A DNA stretch of 64,000 nucleotides, from NCBI GenBank assembly GCA_018268085.1, contig JAFDXE010000010.1:1-64000 (forward strand), in the 5' to 3' direction. The stretch is from Bacteroidota bacterium. GTDB lineage: Bacteria > Bacteroidota > Bacteroidia > Chitinophagales > Chitinophagaceae. The position numbers and the translations under genes were made by a program. Below are positions 54,335-63,646 of this stretch, piece by piece. The notes below the pieces were generated by a model. It had not been told where the DNA came from and did no database searches. It was given only the letters and a program-made list of their open reading frames with translations. The number at the start of each line of letters is the position of its first letter. The stretch's first letter is position 1.

Positions 54335-54580
54335 CCACTGATTCACTGATTTTTGTTTGCCTGAATTCTTCAGGCTTTCTGTTCTTCTCCTTCTTCAGAC
54401 TTTTTATTCTGTATCCGCCACCTGAAGCCGATAAATCCTACAATCGCAAGGCAGCACCCACTGATCCACTGATTTTTGTTTGCCTGAATTCTTCAGGCTT
54501 TCTGTTCTTCTCCTTCTTCAAACTTTTTATTCTGTTTCCACCACCTGAAGCCGATAAATCCTACAATCGCAAAGGGAGCG
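54335..54580. repeat. 123-bp tandem duplication at the 3' end of a small gene
   Basis: Copy 1 (about 54335-54457) and copy 2 (about 54458-54580) are offset by exactly 123 bases and differ at only a few positions (T/C, G/A and a few substitutions near the ends). On the minus strand the unit contains the last 25 or so codons of the small CAMC gene, its stop and its 3' flank. Copy 2 is the functional gene end and copy 1 a leftover tail. Each copy contains GCCTGAATTCTTCAGGC, a 7-bp stem hairpin followed on the plus strand by a pyrimidine-rich run. Confidence 0.88.
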
Positions 54581-54735
54581 CCCATCAGGTAAAGAATGGC
54601 TTTGTTTAATCCGAGCGCAGGTTTCTCTCCCAGTTGTTGCGCTGTTTTGGTACACATGGCACATTGCGCCTGCACATCCAAAAAAAGGGAGGAGCAAATG
54701 AAGAGGATAACAAATATGAAAAAGAATTTTTTCAT
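54493..54735 (-). CDS. Small CAMC membrane protein (80 aa)
   Basis: The protein has 80 residues. A signal peptide (MKKFFFIFVILFICSSLFLDVQAQ) is cleaved just before CAMCTKTAQQLGEKPALGLNKAILYLMGAPFAIVGFIGFRWWKQNKK. The mature protein would begin with a CxxC pair, followed by one hydrophobic segment and a charged tail. The CAMC opening is recurrent in small Bacteroidota membrane proteins of unknown role, and CxxC at a free N-terminus suggests metal or redox chemistry. Its C-terminal codons are duplicated downstream. Confidence 0.75.
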   Translation of the reverse strand: MKKFFFIFVILFICSSLFLDVQAQCAMCTKTAQQLGEKPALGLNKAILYLMGAPFAIVGFIGFRWWKQNKKFEEGEEQKA

Positions 54736-54783
54736 ATTGCAAAGTTAACGCTCGTGTCCGATCTTTTTTACATTCCCGCAAAT

Positions 54784-54808
54784 AAAAAATCCCGGACAAG
54801 CCGGGATT
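54784..54808 (-). terminator. Terminator of typA
   Basis: On the minus strand an 8-bp stem (AATCCCGG with CCGGGATT) with a 5-base loop is followed by TTTTT. It lies 22 bases after the typA stop. Confidence 0.88.
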
Positions 54809-54829
54809 AAAATAATTTGTAAGATGTGC

Positions 54830-56641
54830 TTAAGCTTCCTGGGCTGCCAGTGATTTCTGTGCACGCTTCCTGTCTTCCTCATTTAAAATATTCTTACGCA
54901 AACGCACACTTTTTGGTGTTACTTCAATGCATTCATCTGCCTGTATATATTCCATGCATTCTTCAAGACTCATCACGATCTTTGGTGCAGCTTTAGATGC
55001 GTCATCTGAACCGCTTGCACGGTGGTTGGTTAATTTCTTTGGCTCTGTTGCATTTACCACCAGGTCTCCTGGTTTAATGTGTTCTGCAATAATCTGCCCT
55101 GCATAAACTTCTTCTCCCGGATCTACGAAGAAACGTCCCCTGTCCTGTAATTTATCAATTGAATAAGCGGTTGTTCTTTCTGTTGATTTAGATAACAATA
55201 CACCATTGTTCCTTCCGGGTATAGAACCTTTCCACGGTTTGTATTCACTGAAACGGTGAGCCATAACCGCTTCACCGGCAGTATTGGTGAGCATATTGCT
55301 TCTTAATCCGATCAATCCCCTTGAAGGTATTTCAAATTCAAGATGCTGCATTTCACCCTTGCTTTCCATTACCAGCATTTCACCTTTGCGCTGTGTTACA
55401 AGGTCAATTACTTTTCCGCTGAATTCTGCCGGTACATCTACCACCAGTATTTCATACGGCTCGGATTTTACGCCATCAATAATTTTTACAATTACCTGTG
55501 GCTGACCAACGGTTAACTCAAATCCTTCCCGACGCATGGTTTCTATCAATACACCTAAGTGAAGAATACCACGGCCATATACCAGCATACTATCGGCACT
55601 ATCGGTATCCTCTACACGAAGTGCCAGGTTTTTTTCAGTTTCCTTCATAAGCCTGTCACGCAAGTGGCGACTGGTTACAAATTTTCCTTCTTTACCAAAG
55701 AATGGTGAGTTATTAATGCTGAACAACATGCTCATGGTTGGTTCATCCACGCTGATCACCGGCAATCCTTCGGGATTTTCAGCATCTGCAATGGTATCGC
55801 CGATATTGAAATTCTCTAATCCTACCACTGCACAGATATCACCGGCAAATACTTCCGCTACTTTTTTCTTACCCATTCCTTCAAACACGTACAGTTCTTT
55901 GATCTTCATTTTTTTGATACTGCCATCTGCCTGAACCAATGCAATCTGTTGCGCTTCTTTAATGCTGCCACGGGTAACTTTTCCTACTGCAATCCTTCCA
56001 AGGAATGATGAATAATCAAGGGAAGTGATCTGCATCTGCAACGGGCCTTCATTTACTTTTGGTGCCGGCACGTGCTCCAGTATGGCATCCAATAGCGGAA
56101 GAATATTATTGGTTTCGGTTAATGACGTATTCATCCAGCCATTTTTGCTGCTTCCGTAAATGGTAGGAAAGTTCAATTGTTCTTCTGTAGCATCGAGGTT
56201 AAAGAACAGTTCAAATACGGCATCATGGACTTCATCAGGACGGCAATTGGGTTTATCTACCTTATTGATCACCACGATCGGATGTAATCCCAGTGCCAGC
56301 GCTTTCTGCAACACGAATCTTGTTTGCGGCATTGGTCCTTCAAAAGCATCTACGAGTAACAATACCCCATCAGCCATTTTCAATACCCTTTCTACCTCAC
56401 CTCCGAAATCAGAGTGACCAGGGGTATCAATAACATTGATCTTTACATCTTTGTAGGTAACAGAAACGTTCTTACTGAAAATAGTGATACCACGCTCTCT
56501 TTCCAGGTCATTGCTGTCCATGATCAGTTCACCGGTTTCCTGGTTTTCCCTGAACACTTTGGTTGCGTGTAAAATTTTATCAACCAATGTAGTCTTACCG
56601 TGGTCAACGTGTGCAATGATGGCGATGTTACGAATGTTCAT
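54830..56641 (-). CDS. typA: Translational GTPase TypA/BipA
   Basis: The protein has 603 residues, the usual length. The GTPase domain has AHVDHGKT (G1, 10-17), DTPGHSDFGGEVER (G3) and NKVD (G4). EF-G-like domains follow, with the family-specific RGLIGLRSNMLTNTAGEAVMAHRF and C-terminal SVRLRKNILNEEDRKRAQKS. BipA helps 50S ribosome assembly and stress growth. It is monocistronic with a promoter about 100 bases upstream and a terminator. Confidence 0.97.
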   Translation of the reverse strand: MNIRNIAIIAHVDHGKTTLVDKILHATKVFRENQETGELIMDSNDLERERGITIFSKNVSVTYKDVKINVIDTPGHSDFGGEVERVLKMADGVLLLVDAFEGPMPQTRFVLQKALALGLHPIVVINKVDKPNCRPDEVHDAVFELFFNLDATEEQLNFPTIYGSSKNGWMNTSLTETNNILPLLDAILEHVPAPKVNEGPLQMQITSLDYSSFLGRIAVGKVTRGSIKEAQQIALVQADGSIKKMKIKELYVFEGMGKKKVAEVFAGDICAVVGLENFNIGDTIADAENPEGLPVISVDEPTMSMLFSINNSPFFGKEGKFVTSRHLRDRLMKETEKNLALRVEDTDSADSMLVYGRGILHLGVLIETMRREGFELTVGQPQVIVKIIDGVKSEPYEILVVDVPAEFSGKVIDLVTQRKGEMLVMESKGEMQHLEFEIPSRGLIGLRSNMLTNTAGEAVMAHRFSEYKPWKGSIPGRNNGVLLSKSTERTTAYSIDKLQDRGRFFVDPGEEVYAGQIIAEHIKPGDLVVNATEPKKLTNHRASGSDDASKAAPKIVMSLEECMEYIQADECIEVTPKSVRLRKNILNEEDRKRAQKSLAAQEA

Positions 56642-56735
56642 TTTTAATTAAGCTTTAGGCTGTGGTTAACAGTAATTTAATTGCAATTGCGCCATCAAAT
56701 TCCAGTGAACGTAAAGCCGTTATTTTTTGAAGGCG

Positions 56736-56765
56736 CAAAGGTAGTCATTTTATGCCGCATGGCAA
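56736..56765 (-). promoter_or_regulatory. Promoter of typA
   Basis: The minus strand carries TTG (56765-56763), a 19-base spacer and TACCTTTG (56743-56736), matching the consensus. The leader would be about 90 bases. Confidence 0.7.
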
Positions 56766-56892
56766 GGCTATTTTTAAATTAATTCGTGAGGGTAAATTCA
56801 ACGGTTGTTATTTTGATAAACGGTAAAAAACCGCAGCAAATAATCCTGTAAATAGGAGTACTTTAGATGTTTTTTTGATCAAAAATGTAATT

Positions 56893-58797
56893 ATGAAAAA
56901 ACTGGTATTTCTATTAACTGCTGTTGTATGCAGTATCGGGTTGAATGCCCAGGTGGCTTTTACATCGCTTCAGCTTACGCCCGCTGCACCGAAACCGAAC
57001 AGCAGCTTATCGTTTGCATACGATAAAACCAATACAACGCTTGAGGGCAAAGCAGATATCGATATTGTGGTGTACCTTTTTAATGAAGACGGGTACAAAG
57101 TAGCAGAACCCGTTATTTCAAAAAAAGGAAATACCTACAGCGGATCGGTGCAACCCGGTGCCGATTGCAGGATGATTGCATTCATGATTAGTTCCGGTGA
57201 TACGAAAGATAATAACAAGGGGAAGGGTTATGTAACGCCTGTATATGGCGAAAATAATATGCCGGTAAAAGGTTATTATTCCAGTGCTGCAGATTTCCAG
57301 GCATTTTACGGACAGCAAATATTGGGATTGAATTCCAATGCAGCAGAAGCTCAACGGTTACTGGAAGAAGGCGCAAAACAATTTCCCGAACTAAAAAAGG
57401 ATCCTGTTTATTTTAATAAATACATCAGCAGCCTGGAAAAATCGAAAGCTAAAAATGCTGCTACGCTGATTGATGATGAAATGGCGGCATTTGAAAAATC
57501 TGCCCCGCTCTCTGAAGCCGGATATGGCGTGTTGATCCAAATAGCCAAACGCAATAAAAAATCAGCAAAGGCAGATAGTTTGTCGGCAGTAATGAAAACA
57601 GCTTTTCCAAATGGCGAGTGGAAGAAAACAGACCAGTTAACAGCCTTCAATGCGGAGAAATCGGCTGCAAAAAAAGCGGAACTGTACAATACTTTCGCTG
57701 CCGCTTACCCGCAGAATGAGAAAGACATGAACATGCACAATTTTATGAAATCGCAAATTGCCAATGCTTATGCGAAGGAAAAAAATTATAGTGCCTATCA
57801 TGAATGGAATAACAAGCTTGAAAAAGCAGCCGCCGCTTCCAACAACAACAATTTAGCCTGGAACATGGCAGAGAGCGATGAGAACATACAGGAAGCAAAG
57901 AAGATGGCGGAAGCAGCAACCCTGTATGCAAAATCGGAAATGGAGCATCCCACCGGCAAACAACCGGCAACCCTCACAACAAAACAATGGAATGAACAAC
58001 GCCGGGCCAACTATGCCATGTATGGCGACACTTATGCATTTGTATTGTACAAACTGGGCGATTATGCAACCGCCTTTCCGTATGCTAAAGATGCCTCTGG
58101 AATCAATGAACAAAAAGATGCGGATTTAAATGAACGGTATGCACTGCTTGCAGAAAAAGTGTTACCGGCAGCAGATGCAACAACATTAATAGAAGGGTTT
58201 GTGAAGAATAATGCCGCCAGTACAAAATCAACAGAAGTATTAAAGAACCTCTACATTGCTGAACACAAAGGAGAAGCTGGTTTTGATGCATACATGGCAA
58301 AGCTTCGTGAAACTGCCAAAGCCAACAGGAAGGCGGAAATCGCTGCCGGAATACTTAATGAAGAAGCGCCGAAATTTTCACTTAAAGATTTTGAAGGTAA
58401 AACAGTAAGCCTTGATGATCTGAAAGGCAAAATTGTTATTGTAGATTTTTGGGCCACCTGGTGCGGTCCCTGCATTCGTTCCATGCCGGGCATGAACAAA
58501 GCGCTTGCTAAATATGAAAGCAATCCAAACGTGAAATTTCTTTTTGTAGATACCTGGGAAACGGCTGAAGACAAACTTAAGAATGCAAAATCATTCATGG
58601 AAAAAAAGAAATATCCTTTTCATGTGTTGATGGATGATGAAAATAAAATGGTGGAAGATTTTATGGTAAGCGGCATTCCTACAAAATTCATTATTGATAA
58701 ACAGGGAAAGATCCGATTTAAAGCAGTGGGATTTAATGGTGGCGATGATGAACTGGTAGATGAACTGGATACAATGATTGAACTGGCATCAAAATAA
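56893..58797 (+). CDS. TlpA-family thioredoxin-like protein with long N-terminal region
   Basis: From the ATG at 56893 (signal peptide ending GLNAQ) the product is 634 residues. An N-terminal beta-rich domain of about 120 residues is followed by a long helical repeat-like region (about 130-470). The C-terminal thioredoxin domain (about 490-634) carries WCGPC with Cys524 and Cys527, IRSMPGM, and the cis-Pro segment SGIPTKFII. It is a periplasmic thiol-disulfide oxidoreductase, and the helical part may bind partners. The earlier ATG at 56875 would add six residues before the signal and is less likely. Confidence 0.88.
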   Translation: MKKLVFLLTAVVCSIGLNAQVAFTSLQLTPAAPKPNSSLSFAYDKTNTTLEGKADIDIVVYLFNEDGYKVAEPVISKKGNTYSGSVQPGADCRMIAFMISSGDTKDNNKGKGYVTPVYGENNMPVKGYYSSAADFQAFYGQQILGLNSNAAEAQRLLEEGAKQFPELKKDPVYFNKYISSLEKSKAKNAATLIDDEMAAFEKSAPLSEAGYGVLIQIAKRNKKSAKADSLSAVMKTAFPNGEWKKTDQLTAFNAEKSAAKKAELYNTFAAAYPQNEKDMNMHNFMKSQIANAYAKEKNYSAYHEWNNKLEKAAAASNNNNLAWNMAESDENIQEAKKMAEAATLYAKSEMEHPTGKQPATLTTKQWNEQRRANYAMYGDTYAFVLYKLGDYATAFPYAKDASGINEQKDADLNERYALLAEKVLPAADATTLIEGFVKNNAASTKSTEVLKNLYIAEHKGEAGFDAYMAKLRETAKANRKAEIAAGILNEEAPKFSLKDFEGKTVSLDDLKGKIVIVDFWATWCGPCIRSMPGMNKALAKYESNPNVKFLFVDTWETAEDKLKNAKSFMEKKKYPFHVLMDDENKMVEDFMVSGIPTKFIIDKQGKIRFKAVGFNGGDDELVDELDTMIELASK

Positions 58798-58818
58798 CTG
58801 GTTACTTTTTTACAGTGG

Positions 58819-58844
58819 AGCCCGGAACCAACCGGGCTTTTTTT
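58819..58844 (+). terminator. Terminator of the TlpA-like gene
   Basis: A 7-bp stem (AGCCCGG with CCGGGCT) has a 6-base loop and is followed by seven T. Confidence 0.9.
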
Positions 58845-58908
58845 ATGTACGGTTATTGCTGTTTATACGGAATAGAAATGCTGTAACTTTAATATCCATT
58901 TCAACAAT

Positions 58909-60948
58909 ATGGGATTTACACTCAACTCAACATATGCACCGGCAGGGGATCAGCCCGAAGCCATCCGGCAATTAACAGAAGGGATTAATAACGGTGAACA
59001 ATACCAGACATTACTGGGTGTTACCGGCAGCGGTAAAACATTTACAATGGCCAATGTGATACAGAATGTACAAAGGCCCACGCTGGTACTTACTCATAAC
59101 AAAACACTGGTGGCACAGTTGTACGGCGAGTTCAAGCAGTTTTTTCCTGACAATGCCGTAGGTTATTTTGTTTCTTACTACGATTATTATCAACCCGAGG
59201 CATACATGCCCGTTAGTAATACCTATATCGAAAAAGATCTCAGCATCAATGAAGAACTGGATAAATTAAGATTGCAGGCAACAGCACAATTGCTGAGCGG
59301 CAGGAGAGATATTATCGTGGTTGCAAGTGTAAGTTGTATTTACGGTATGGGTAATCCCACCGAATACGAAAATGGAATTATCCGCATCAATAAAGACCAG
59401 GTGATCTCCAGGCAGGGATTTTTGCATTCACTGGTAAATTCATTGTATCACCGTAGCCAGGGAGATTTTACAAGAGGCTCATTCAGGGTAAAAGGAGATA
59501 CCATTGATATCAATCTTCCTTATGTGGATTTTGGTTACCGCGTTAGCTTTTTCGGCGACCAGATTGAAAGTATTGAAACACTTGAACTCACTACCGGTAA
59601 AAGAATATCAACCGTTGAACATGCTGCTATCTTTCCCGCTAATCTTTATTTAGCACCTAAAGACATGCTGGCCCAGGTGATCAGTGAAATACAGGACGAA
59701 TGTGCCGCACAGGTAGCCTATTTTAAAAACAGTGGCAAATACATTGAAGCGCAGCGTATCGGGGAAAGAGTGAATTACGACCTTGAAATGATACGTGAAC
59801 TCGGCTATTGCAACGGCATTGAAAACTATTCCCGGTTCTTTGACAGGAGACGACCGGGCGACAGACCTTTTTGCTTACTCGATTATTTCCCAAAAGATTT
59901 TCTGACCATCATCGATGAAAGTCACCAGACCATTCCACAAATCAGTGGCATGTATGGCGGCGACAGAAGCCGTAAACTTGTATTGGTTGATTATGGTTTC
60001 CGTTTACCATCGGCAATGGATAACCGCCCGCAAAACTTTCATGAATTTGAGAACCTTACACATCAAACGGTTTATGTTTCTGCCACTCCGGGTGAGTATG
60101 AGTTGGAAAAATGCGGCGGCGTGGTAGTAGAACAGGTGGTACGCCCTACAGGATTACTGGATCCGCCGATTGAAATTCGACCTACCTTAAACCAGATTGA
60201 TGACCTGCTGGATGAAATTGACAAACGCATCACAAAAGGCGACCGTGTACTGGTAACCACTTTAACCAAACGCATGGCCGAGGAAATGAATAAATACCTG
60301 GGCAGGATCAATATTAAGTCGCGGTACATTCACAGCGAAGTGGATACACTTGAAAGAGTAGAAATATTGCGTGATCTCCGACTGGGAAAGATTGATGTAC
60401 TGGTGGGGGTAAACCTGTTGAGAGAAGGCCTGGATTTGCCGGAGGTTTCACTGGTGGCTATCATGGATGCAGATAAAGAAGGATTTCTCCGCAATGAAAG
60501 AAGCTTAACACAAACTGCGGGTAGGGCTGCCCGTAATGTTGACGGGCTGGTAATTTTTTATGCAGATAAAATGACGGAGAGCATGCAAAAGACCATTGAT
60601 GAAACAAACCGCCGCCGGGAAAAACAAATTGCATATAATACTGCACATGGCATTGTACCCACTACCATCATCAAAACAAAAGAACAGGTATTCGCCCAGG
60701 GATCGGTACTGGATGTAAAAGGATATGATCCATCCAATCCGTATTCTGTTGCGCCCGATGAAGACATCGTGCAGGTAGCAGCAGAAGAGCAGGAAGTATA
60801 TAAGACCATTCCTCAAATGGAGAAAGCCATTGCCAAAACAAAAAAGGAAATGGAAAAAGCTGCCCGTGATCTCGATTTTATGGAAGCCGCCCGATTACGG
60901 GATGAGATGTTTACATTACAAAAGGAGTTGGAAGGGATGAAGAACTAA
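58909..60948 (+). CDS. uvrB: Excinuclease ABC subunit B
   Basis: The protein has 679 residues. Walker A is GVTGSGKT at 37-44. The beta-hairpin region reads SYYDYYQPEAYMPVSNTYIEKD. Helicase motifs include VLVTTLTKRMAEEM and REGLDLPEVSLVAIMDADKEGFLRNERSLTQTAGRAARN. A C-terminal UVR domain (EKAARDLDFMEAARLRDEM) binds UvrC. UvrB is the damage-verifying helicase of nucleotide excision repair. A near-consensus -7 box TAACTTTA lies 17 bases upstream of the ATG. Confidence 0.97.
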   Translation: MGFTLNSTYAPAGDQPEAIRQLTEGINNGEQYQTLLGVTGSGKTFTMANVIQNVQRPTLVLTHNKTLVAQLYGEFKQFFPDNAVGYFVSYYDYYQPEAYMPVSNTYIEKDLSINEELDKLRLQATAQLLSGRRDIIVVASVSCIYGMGNPTEYENGIIRINKDQVISRQGFLHSLVNSLYHRSQGDFTRGSFRVKGDTIDINLPYVDFGYRVSFFGDQIESIETLELTTGKRISTVEHAAIFPANLYLAPKDMLAQVISEIQDECAAQVAYFKNSGKYIEAQRIGERVNYDLEMIRELGYCNGIENYSRFFDRRRPGDRPFCLLDYFPKDFLTIIDESHQTIPQISGMYGGDRSRKLVLVDYGFRLPSAMDNRPQNFHEFENLTHQTVYVSATPGEYELEKCGGVVVEQVVRPTGLLDPPIEIRPTLNQIDDLLDEIDKRITKGDRVLVTTLTKRMAEEMNKYLGRINIKSRYIHSEVDTLERVEILRDLRLGKIDVLVGVNLLREGLDLPEVSLVAIMDADKEGFLRNERSLTQTAGRAARNVDGLVIFYADKMTESMQKTIDETNRRREKQIAYNTAHGIVPTTIIKTKEQVFAQGSVLDVKGYDPSNPYSVAPDEDIVQVAAEEQEVYKTIPQMEKAIAKTKKEMEKAARDLDFMEAARLRDEMFTLQKELEGMKN

Positions 60949-61053
60949 GCATCAGGCGGCAGCAGAATCTACAATTATCAAATAATGATAACCTTTGCTT
61001 TCTGAAGTAAACAGGTTGTATAACTCATGCATTAGGTGTATAAAAATCAGCGT

Positions 61054-61527
61054 ATGAAGTTGCTGTCATCAATTATATTTATTGTCTTTCCCTTTGCAGG
61101 TTATTGTCAGTTTGATTCAACAGCATGGCTTCCTGAAAAATATGTACATGCAGTCCTTTCGGGTGAAAATAATTCCTCTGTATATTCAATTCCCATTGAA
61201 GGCTTTGAAGGAACCGTTGATGATCCCTATGTCATGACGTATAAAAGCGGTGAATCTAAATCGCTGACAATTAAAAAAATTAATACTAAGCATACAATAA
61301 AATACAGGTTAGATCATCTGGAATACAGAATTAACCTGATGTATAATACGAAGCAGTTTTATGAGGAAATTGCAAAATCAATTTTTTACATATCAAAAGT
61401 TGGAGATAAGCTGTTATTGGAAATACACAAAGACGGGATCACAAAAAAAGTCTATTTCATAAATCTAATCAATGGTCACAGGTTCAGTGGAATCCGACAG
61501 GCAAAAGAATATCTGCAAAGCAAGTGA
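61054..61527 (+). CDS. Secreted hypothetical protein (157 aa)
   Basis: From the ATG at 61054 the product is 157 residues with a signal peptide (MKLLSSIIFIVFPFAGYC). The body is charged and beta-rich (VYSIPIEGFEGTVDDPYVMTYKSGE, IKYRLDHLEYRINLMYNTKQFYEEI, LLLEIHKDGITKKVYFI). I do not recognise a family. It stands alone after uvrB. The extended reading from 61036 adds six residues (MYKNQR) and is possible. Confidence 0.65.
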   Translation: MKLLSSIIFIVFPFAGYCQFDSTAWLPEKYVHAVLSGENNSSVYSIPIEGFEGTVDDPYVMTYKSGESKSLTIKKINTKHTIKYRLDHLEYRINLMYNTKQFYEEIAKSIFYISKVGDKLLLEIHKDGITKKVYFINLINGHRFSGIRQAKEYLQSK

Positions 61528-61648
61528 GCGTGGCAATTGCCTTGTAATATTGATGACCAGGCAAAGTTTAAAATGGTTGTAAGTAGGGGTAGTGTTACCA
61601 TTATTTCATTACAATGAAATTCAGTAATTTTTTTTCAGACCTCACCAA

Positions 61649-61673
61649 TAAAAAAACCTCACTAAAAGTGAGG
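61649..61673 (-). terminator. Terminator of the 61700-62650 gene
   Basis: A perfect 7-bp stem (CCTCACT with AGTGAGG, 3-base loop) is followed on the minus strand by seven T. It lies 27 bases after the stop. Confidence 0.85.
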
Positions 61674-61699
61674 CTTAATTTCTTTATGTATAAAGCAGT

Positions 61700-62650
61700 T
61701 TAGAGCTTGGCGAACACGCCCGTAAACTGACCATTCGTTAATATTTTTTCATTGCCGGCTCCGTCGTACAACCTGCAATTGAATGTTGCTTTTACCCGTA
61801 CTGAATACTGTGCTTGTCCGGGTTCATCTTCCACACTGGTAATATTAAAGTTACTGCCGGTTTGAATGGCTGTACCGTTATTTGTAGACCAGTTGTTACC
61901 TGCTTCATCAATCCACTGGATTTCTATTCCGTCATTCGGACTGGCGCCATATCCATAAGTACCGGTTGAGAAAAATGCTTTGAACGTTACATTGCTCATA
62001 CTGCTGCCGTAGCTGTGCAGGATACCTTTACGGATATAAAACTCGGTTGAGTTGGCTGGTGGCGGAGAAGCGGATACGACAATACCGCTGCTGAGGATAA
62101 CATCGCTGCCGCCCGTTAAGCCAAATTCGTTTGCATACGTGTTAACGTCGGCAGTTTCTGAATATGATGTACCGTCAATAACGGCAGAGTAATAAATGGG
62201 ACCAACCGGAACGATCACTGAAGTAGTGGGTGTGATGGTAAAAATGCAACCATGCGTTCCCGGTGTATAAGTTCCGGAAATAGCAGCGAGTGGTGTGCCT
62301 GTTCCAAATAATGTAATGGTTTGCGGACCGGTACTTGTAAATACGCCTGATGCCTGGAACCTGATGCCATTGATGAGACCGGTAGCAATTGTATATGTAC
62401 CAATCGTAGTAACATTTACATTCACAACAACATTGTTGGTAATATCCAGTTCGGTGCCTACAATATAATTTCCGCTGATGAGCGGAGACGTGCAGGGTAA
62501 TGGTTGCCCGTCGAGTGTATATTCAGCGGTACCGGATTGTGTTCCGGTGGTATTATCTACCCCGTTTTCTACACTTATTTCTTTGTCGCATGAAGAAACA
62601 AAAGCAATCAGCAGCAGGGAAAATAAAATAGCTTTTAGAGAACGAAACAT
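61700..62650 (-). CDS. Lipoprotein, unknown function
   Basis: The protein has 316 residues. The lipoprotein signal has lipobox VSSC, followed by DKEISVENGVDNT. The body is rich in Thr, Gly and Ser and looks like three or so Ig-like beta domains. The first (about 40-150) contains AEYTLDGQPLPCTSP, NYIVGTEL and GTYTPGTHGCIF, and the second (about 155-310) has YYSAVIDGTSYSETAD and VRVKATFNCRLYD. I do not recognise a named family. It is monocistronic and divergent from the esterase gene. Confidence 0.7.
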   Translation of the reverse strand: MFRSLKAILFSLLLIAFVSSCDKEISVENGVDNTTGTQSGTAEYTLDGQPLPCTSPLISGNYIVGTELDITNNVVVNVNVTTIGTYTIATGLINGIRFQASGVFTSTGPQTITLFGTGTPLAAISGTYTPGTHGCIFTITPTTSVIVPVGPIYYSAVIDGTSYSETADVNTYANEFGLTGGSDVILSSGIVVSASPPPANSTEFYIRKGILHSYGSSMSNVTFKAFFSTGTYGYGASPNDGIEIQWIDEAGNNWSTNNGTAIQTGSNFNITSVEDEPGQAQYSVRVKATFNCRLYDGAGNEKILTNGQFTGVFAKL

Positions 62651-62789
62651 AAGATTTTTACTTTAAGGCGTAAAAATAAGGTTTCTGCACTATTTTTTGC
62701 ATCTCATCTTCCTAAATGATTTCTTCGTTTTCCTTAAATGATAAAGATTATTGTCTATATATTTACAAACCTTAAACGATACTACTTAT

Positions 62790-63521
62790 ATGAAAAGAGA
62801 ACTCTTTAGCTGGTATAGCCCGGCACTCCAGAAAGAAATGCCGATCGTTGGTTATGGCGATTATGGTTTTGCATTGCTCCTCGTTCCAACAGCGGCTGCC
62901 GATTATCTCGAGTATGAACGCTTCCAATTGATGGATACACTGGCGCCTTTTATCAATAGTGGTAAAGTGAGGATCTTTTCTATAAACAGCATCAACAACG
63001 AAAGCTGGCTGAACAATGAAATGGCCGGCGAGCATAAAGCCATTCGTCATAACCAGTTCAATAATTATGTTTTCAATGAAGTAGTACCGTTTATTAAAAC
63101 AAACACTTCTGCAGAAACACCCATTATCACCTGCGGCGCTTCATTCGGCGCTTTGCACAGTATGAATTTATTTTTAAAACGTCCCGACCTGATCAATGGT
63201 GTAATTGCCATGAGCGGCGTGTACGATCTTACTGAATACACCAAAGGTTTTTATGACGACCAGGTTTATTTTAATTCTCCTGCTCATTATATTCCAAATC
63301 TTACGGATGAATGGTATCTGGATAATATTCGGCGCAGCAATCATATTCATATTGCAACAGGAAGTGGTGATTATGAAGATCCGGAGGCATCCCGGAGGTT
63401 TTCAGGAATACTGTCTAATAAAGGAATCAATCATCATCTTGATATCTGGGGAACAGAATGGAAACACGACTGGCCAACCTGGCGGGCAATGTTACCTGTT
63501 TACCTGGAACAAAAATTTTAA
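62790..63521 (+). CDS. Alpha/beta hydrolase, esterase-like
   Basis: From the ATG at 62790 the product is 243 residues. The earlier start offered by the open frame is a TTG at 62751 and is rejected. The nucleophile motif is CGASFGALHS, with a downstream region IAMSGVYDLTEY. The Asp and His candidates are in GSGDYEDPEASRRF and EWKHDWPTW. This is the putative esterase / YbbA-like group of small serine hydrolases, here without a signal peptide. Substrate unknown. It is followed by a terminator and polA. Confidence 0.85.
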   Translation: MKRELFSWYSPALQKEMPIVGYGDYGFALLLVPTAAADYLEYERFQLMDTLAPFINSGKVRIFSINSINNESWLNNEMAGEHKAIRHNQFNNYVFNEVVPFIKTNTSAETPIITCGASFGALHSMNLFLKRPDLINGVIAMSGVYDLTEYTKGFYDDQVYFNSPAHYIPNLTDEWYLDNIRRSNHIHIATGSGDYEDPEASRRFSGILSNKGINHHLDIWGTEWKHDWPTWRAMLPVYLEQKF

Positions 63522-63525
63522 TACG

Positions 63526-63549
63526 AGGGCGCTTCAGGCGCCTTTTTTT
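63526..63549 (+). terminator. Terminator of the esterase gene
   Basis: A 5-bp stem (GGCGC with GCGCC, 5-base loop) extends through weaker A-T and G-U pairs and is followed by seven T. Confidence 0.75.
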
Positions 63550-63646
63550 ATGGCTGAGATTTTTAAAAATCTTCACATTAATGCAATCCATGGTTACTGC
63601 TGCAGCCAGGTGTTCAGCTTTCACGCCCTTGCCTTAATTTTATCCC

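Noticed and set aside
54331..54609. Open frame on the plus strand across the tandem duplication with repeated residues
   Set aside because: It exists only because the 123-bp unit is divisible by three, and its sequence is the antisense of the CAMC gene tail. There is no start signal and no family resemblance.
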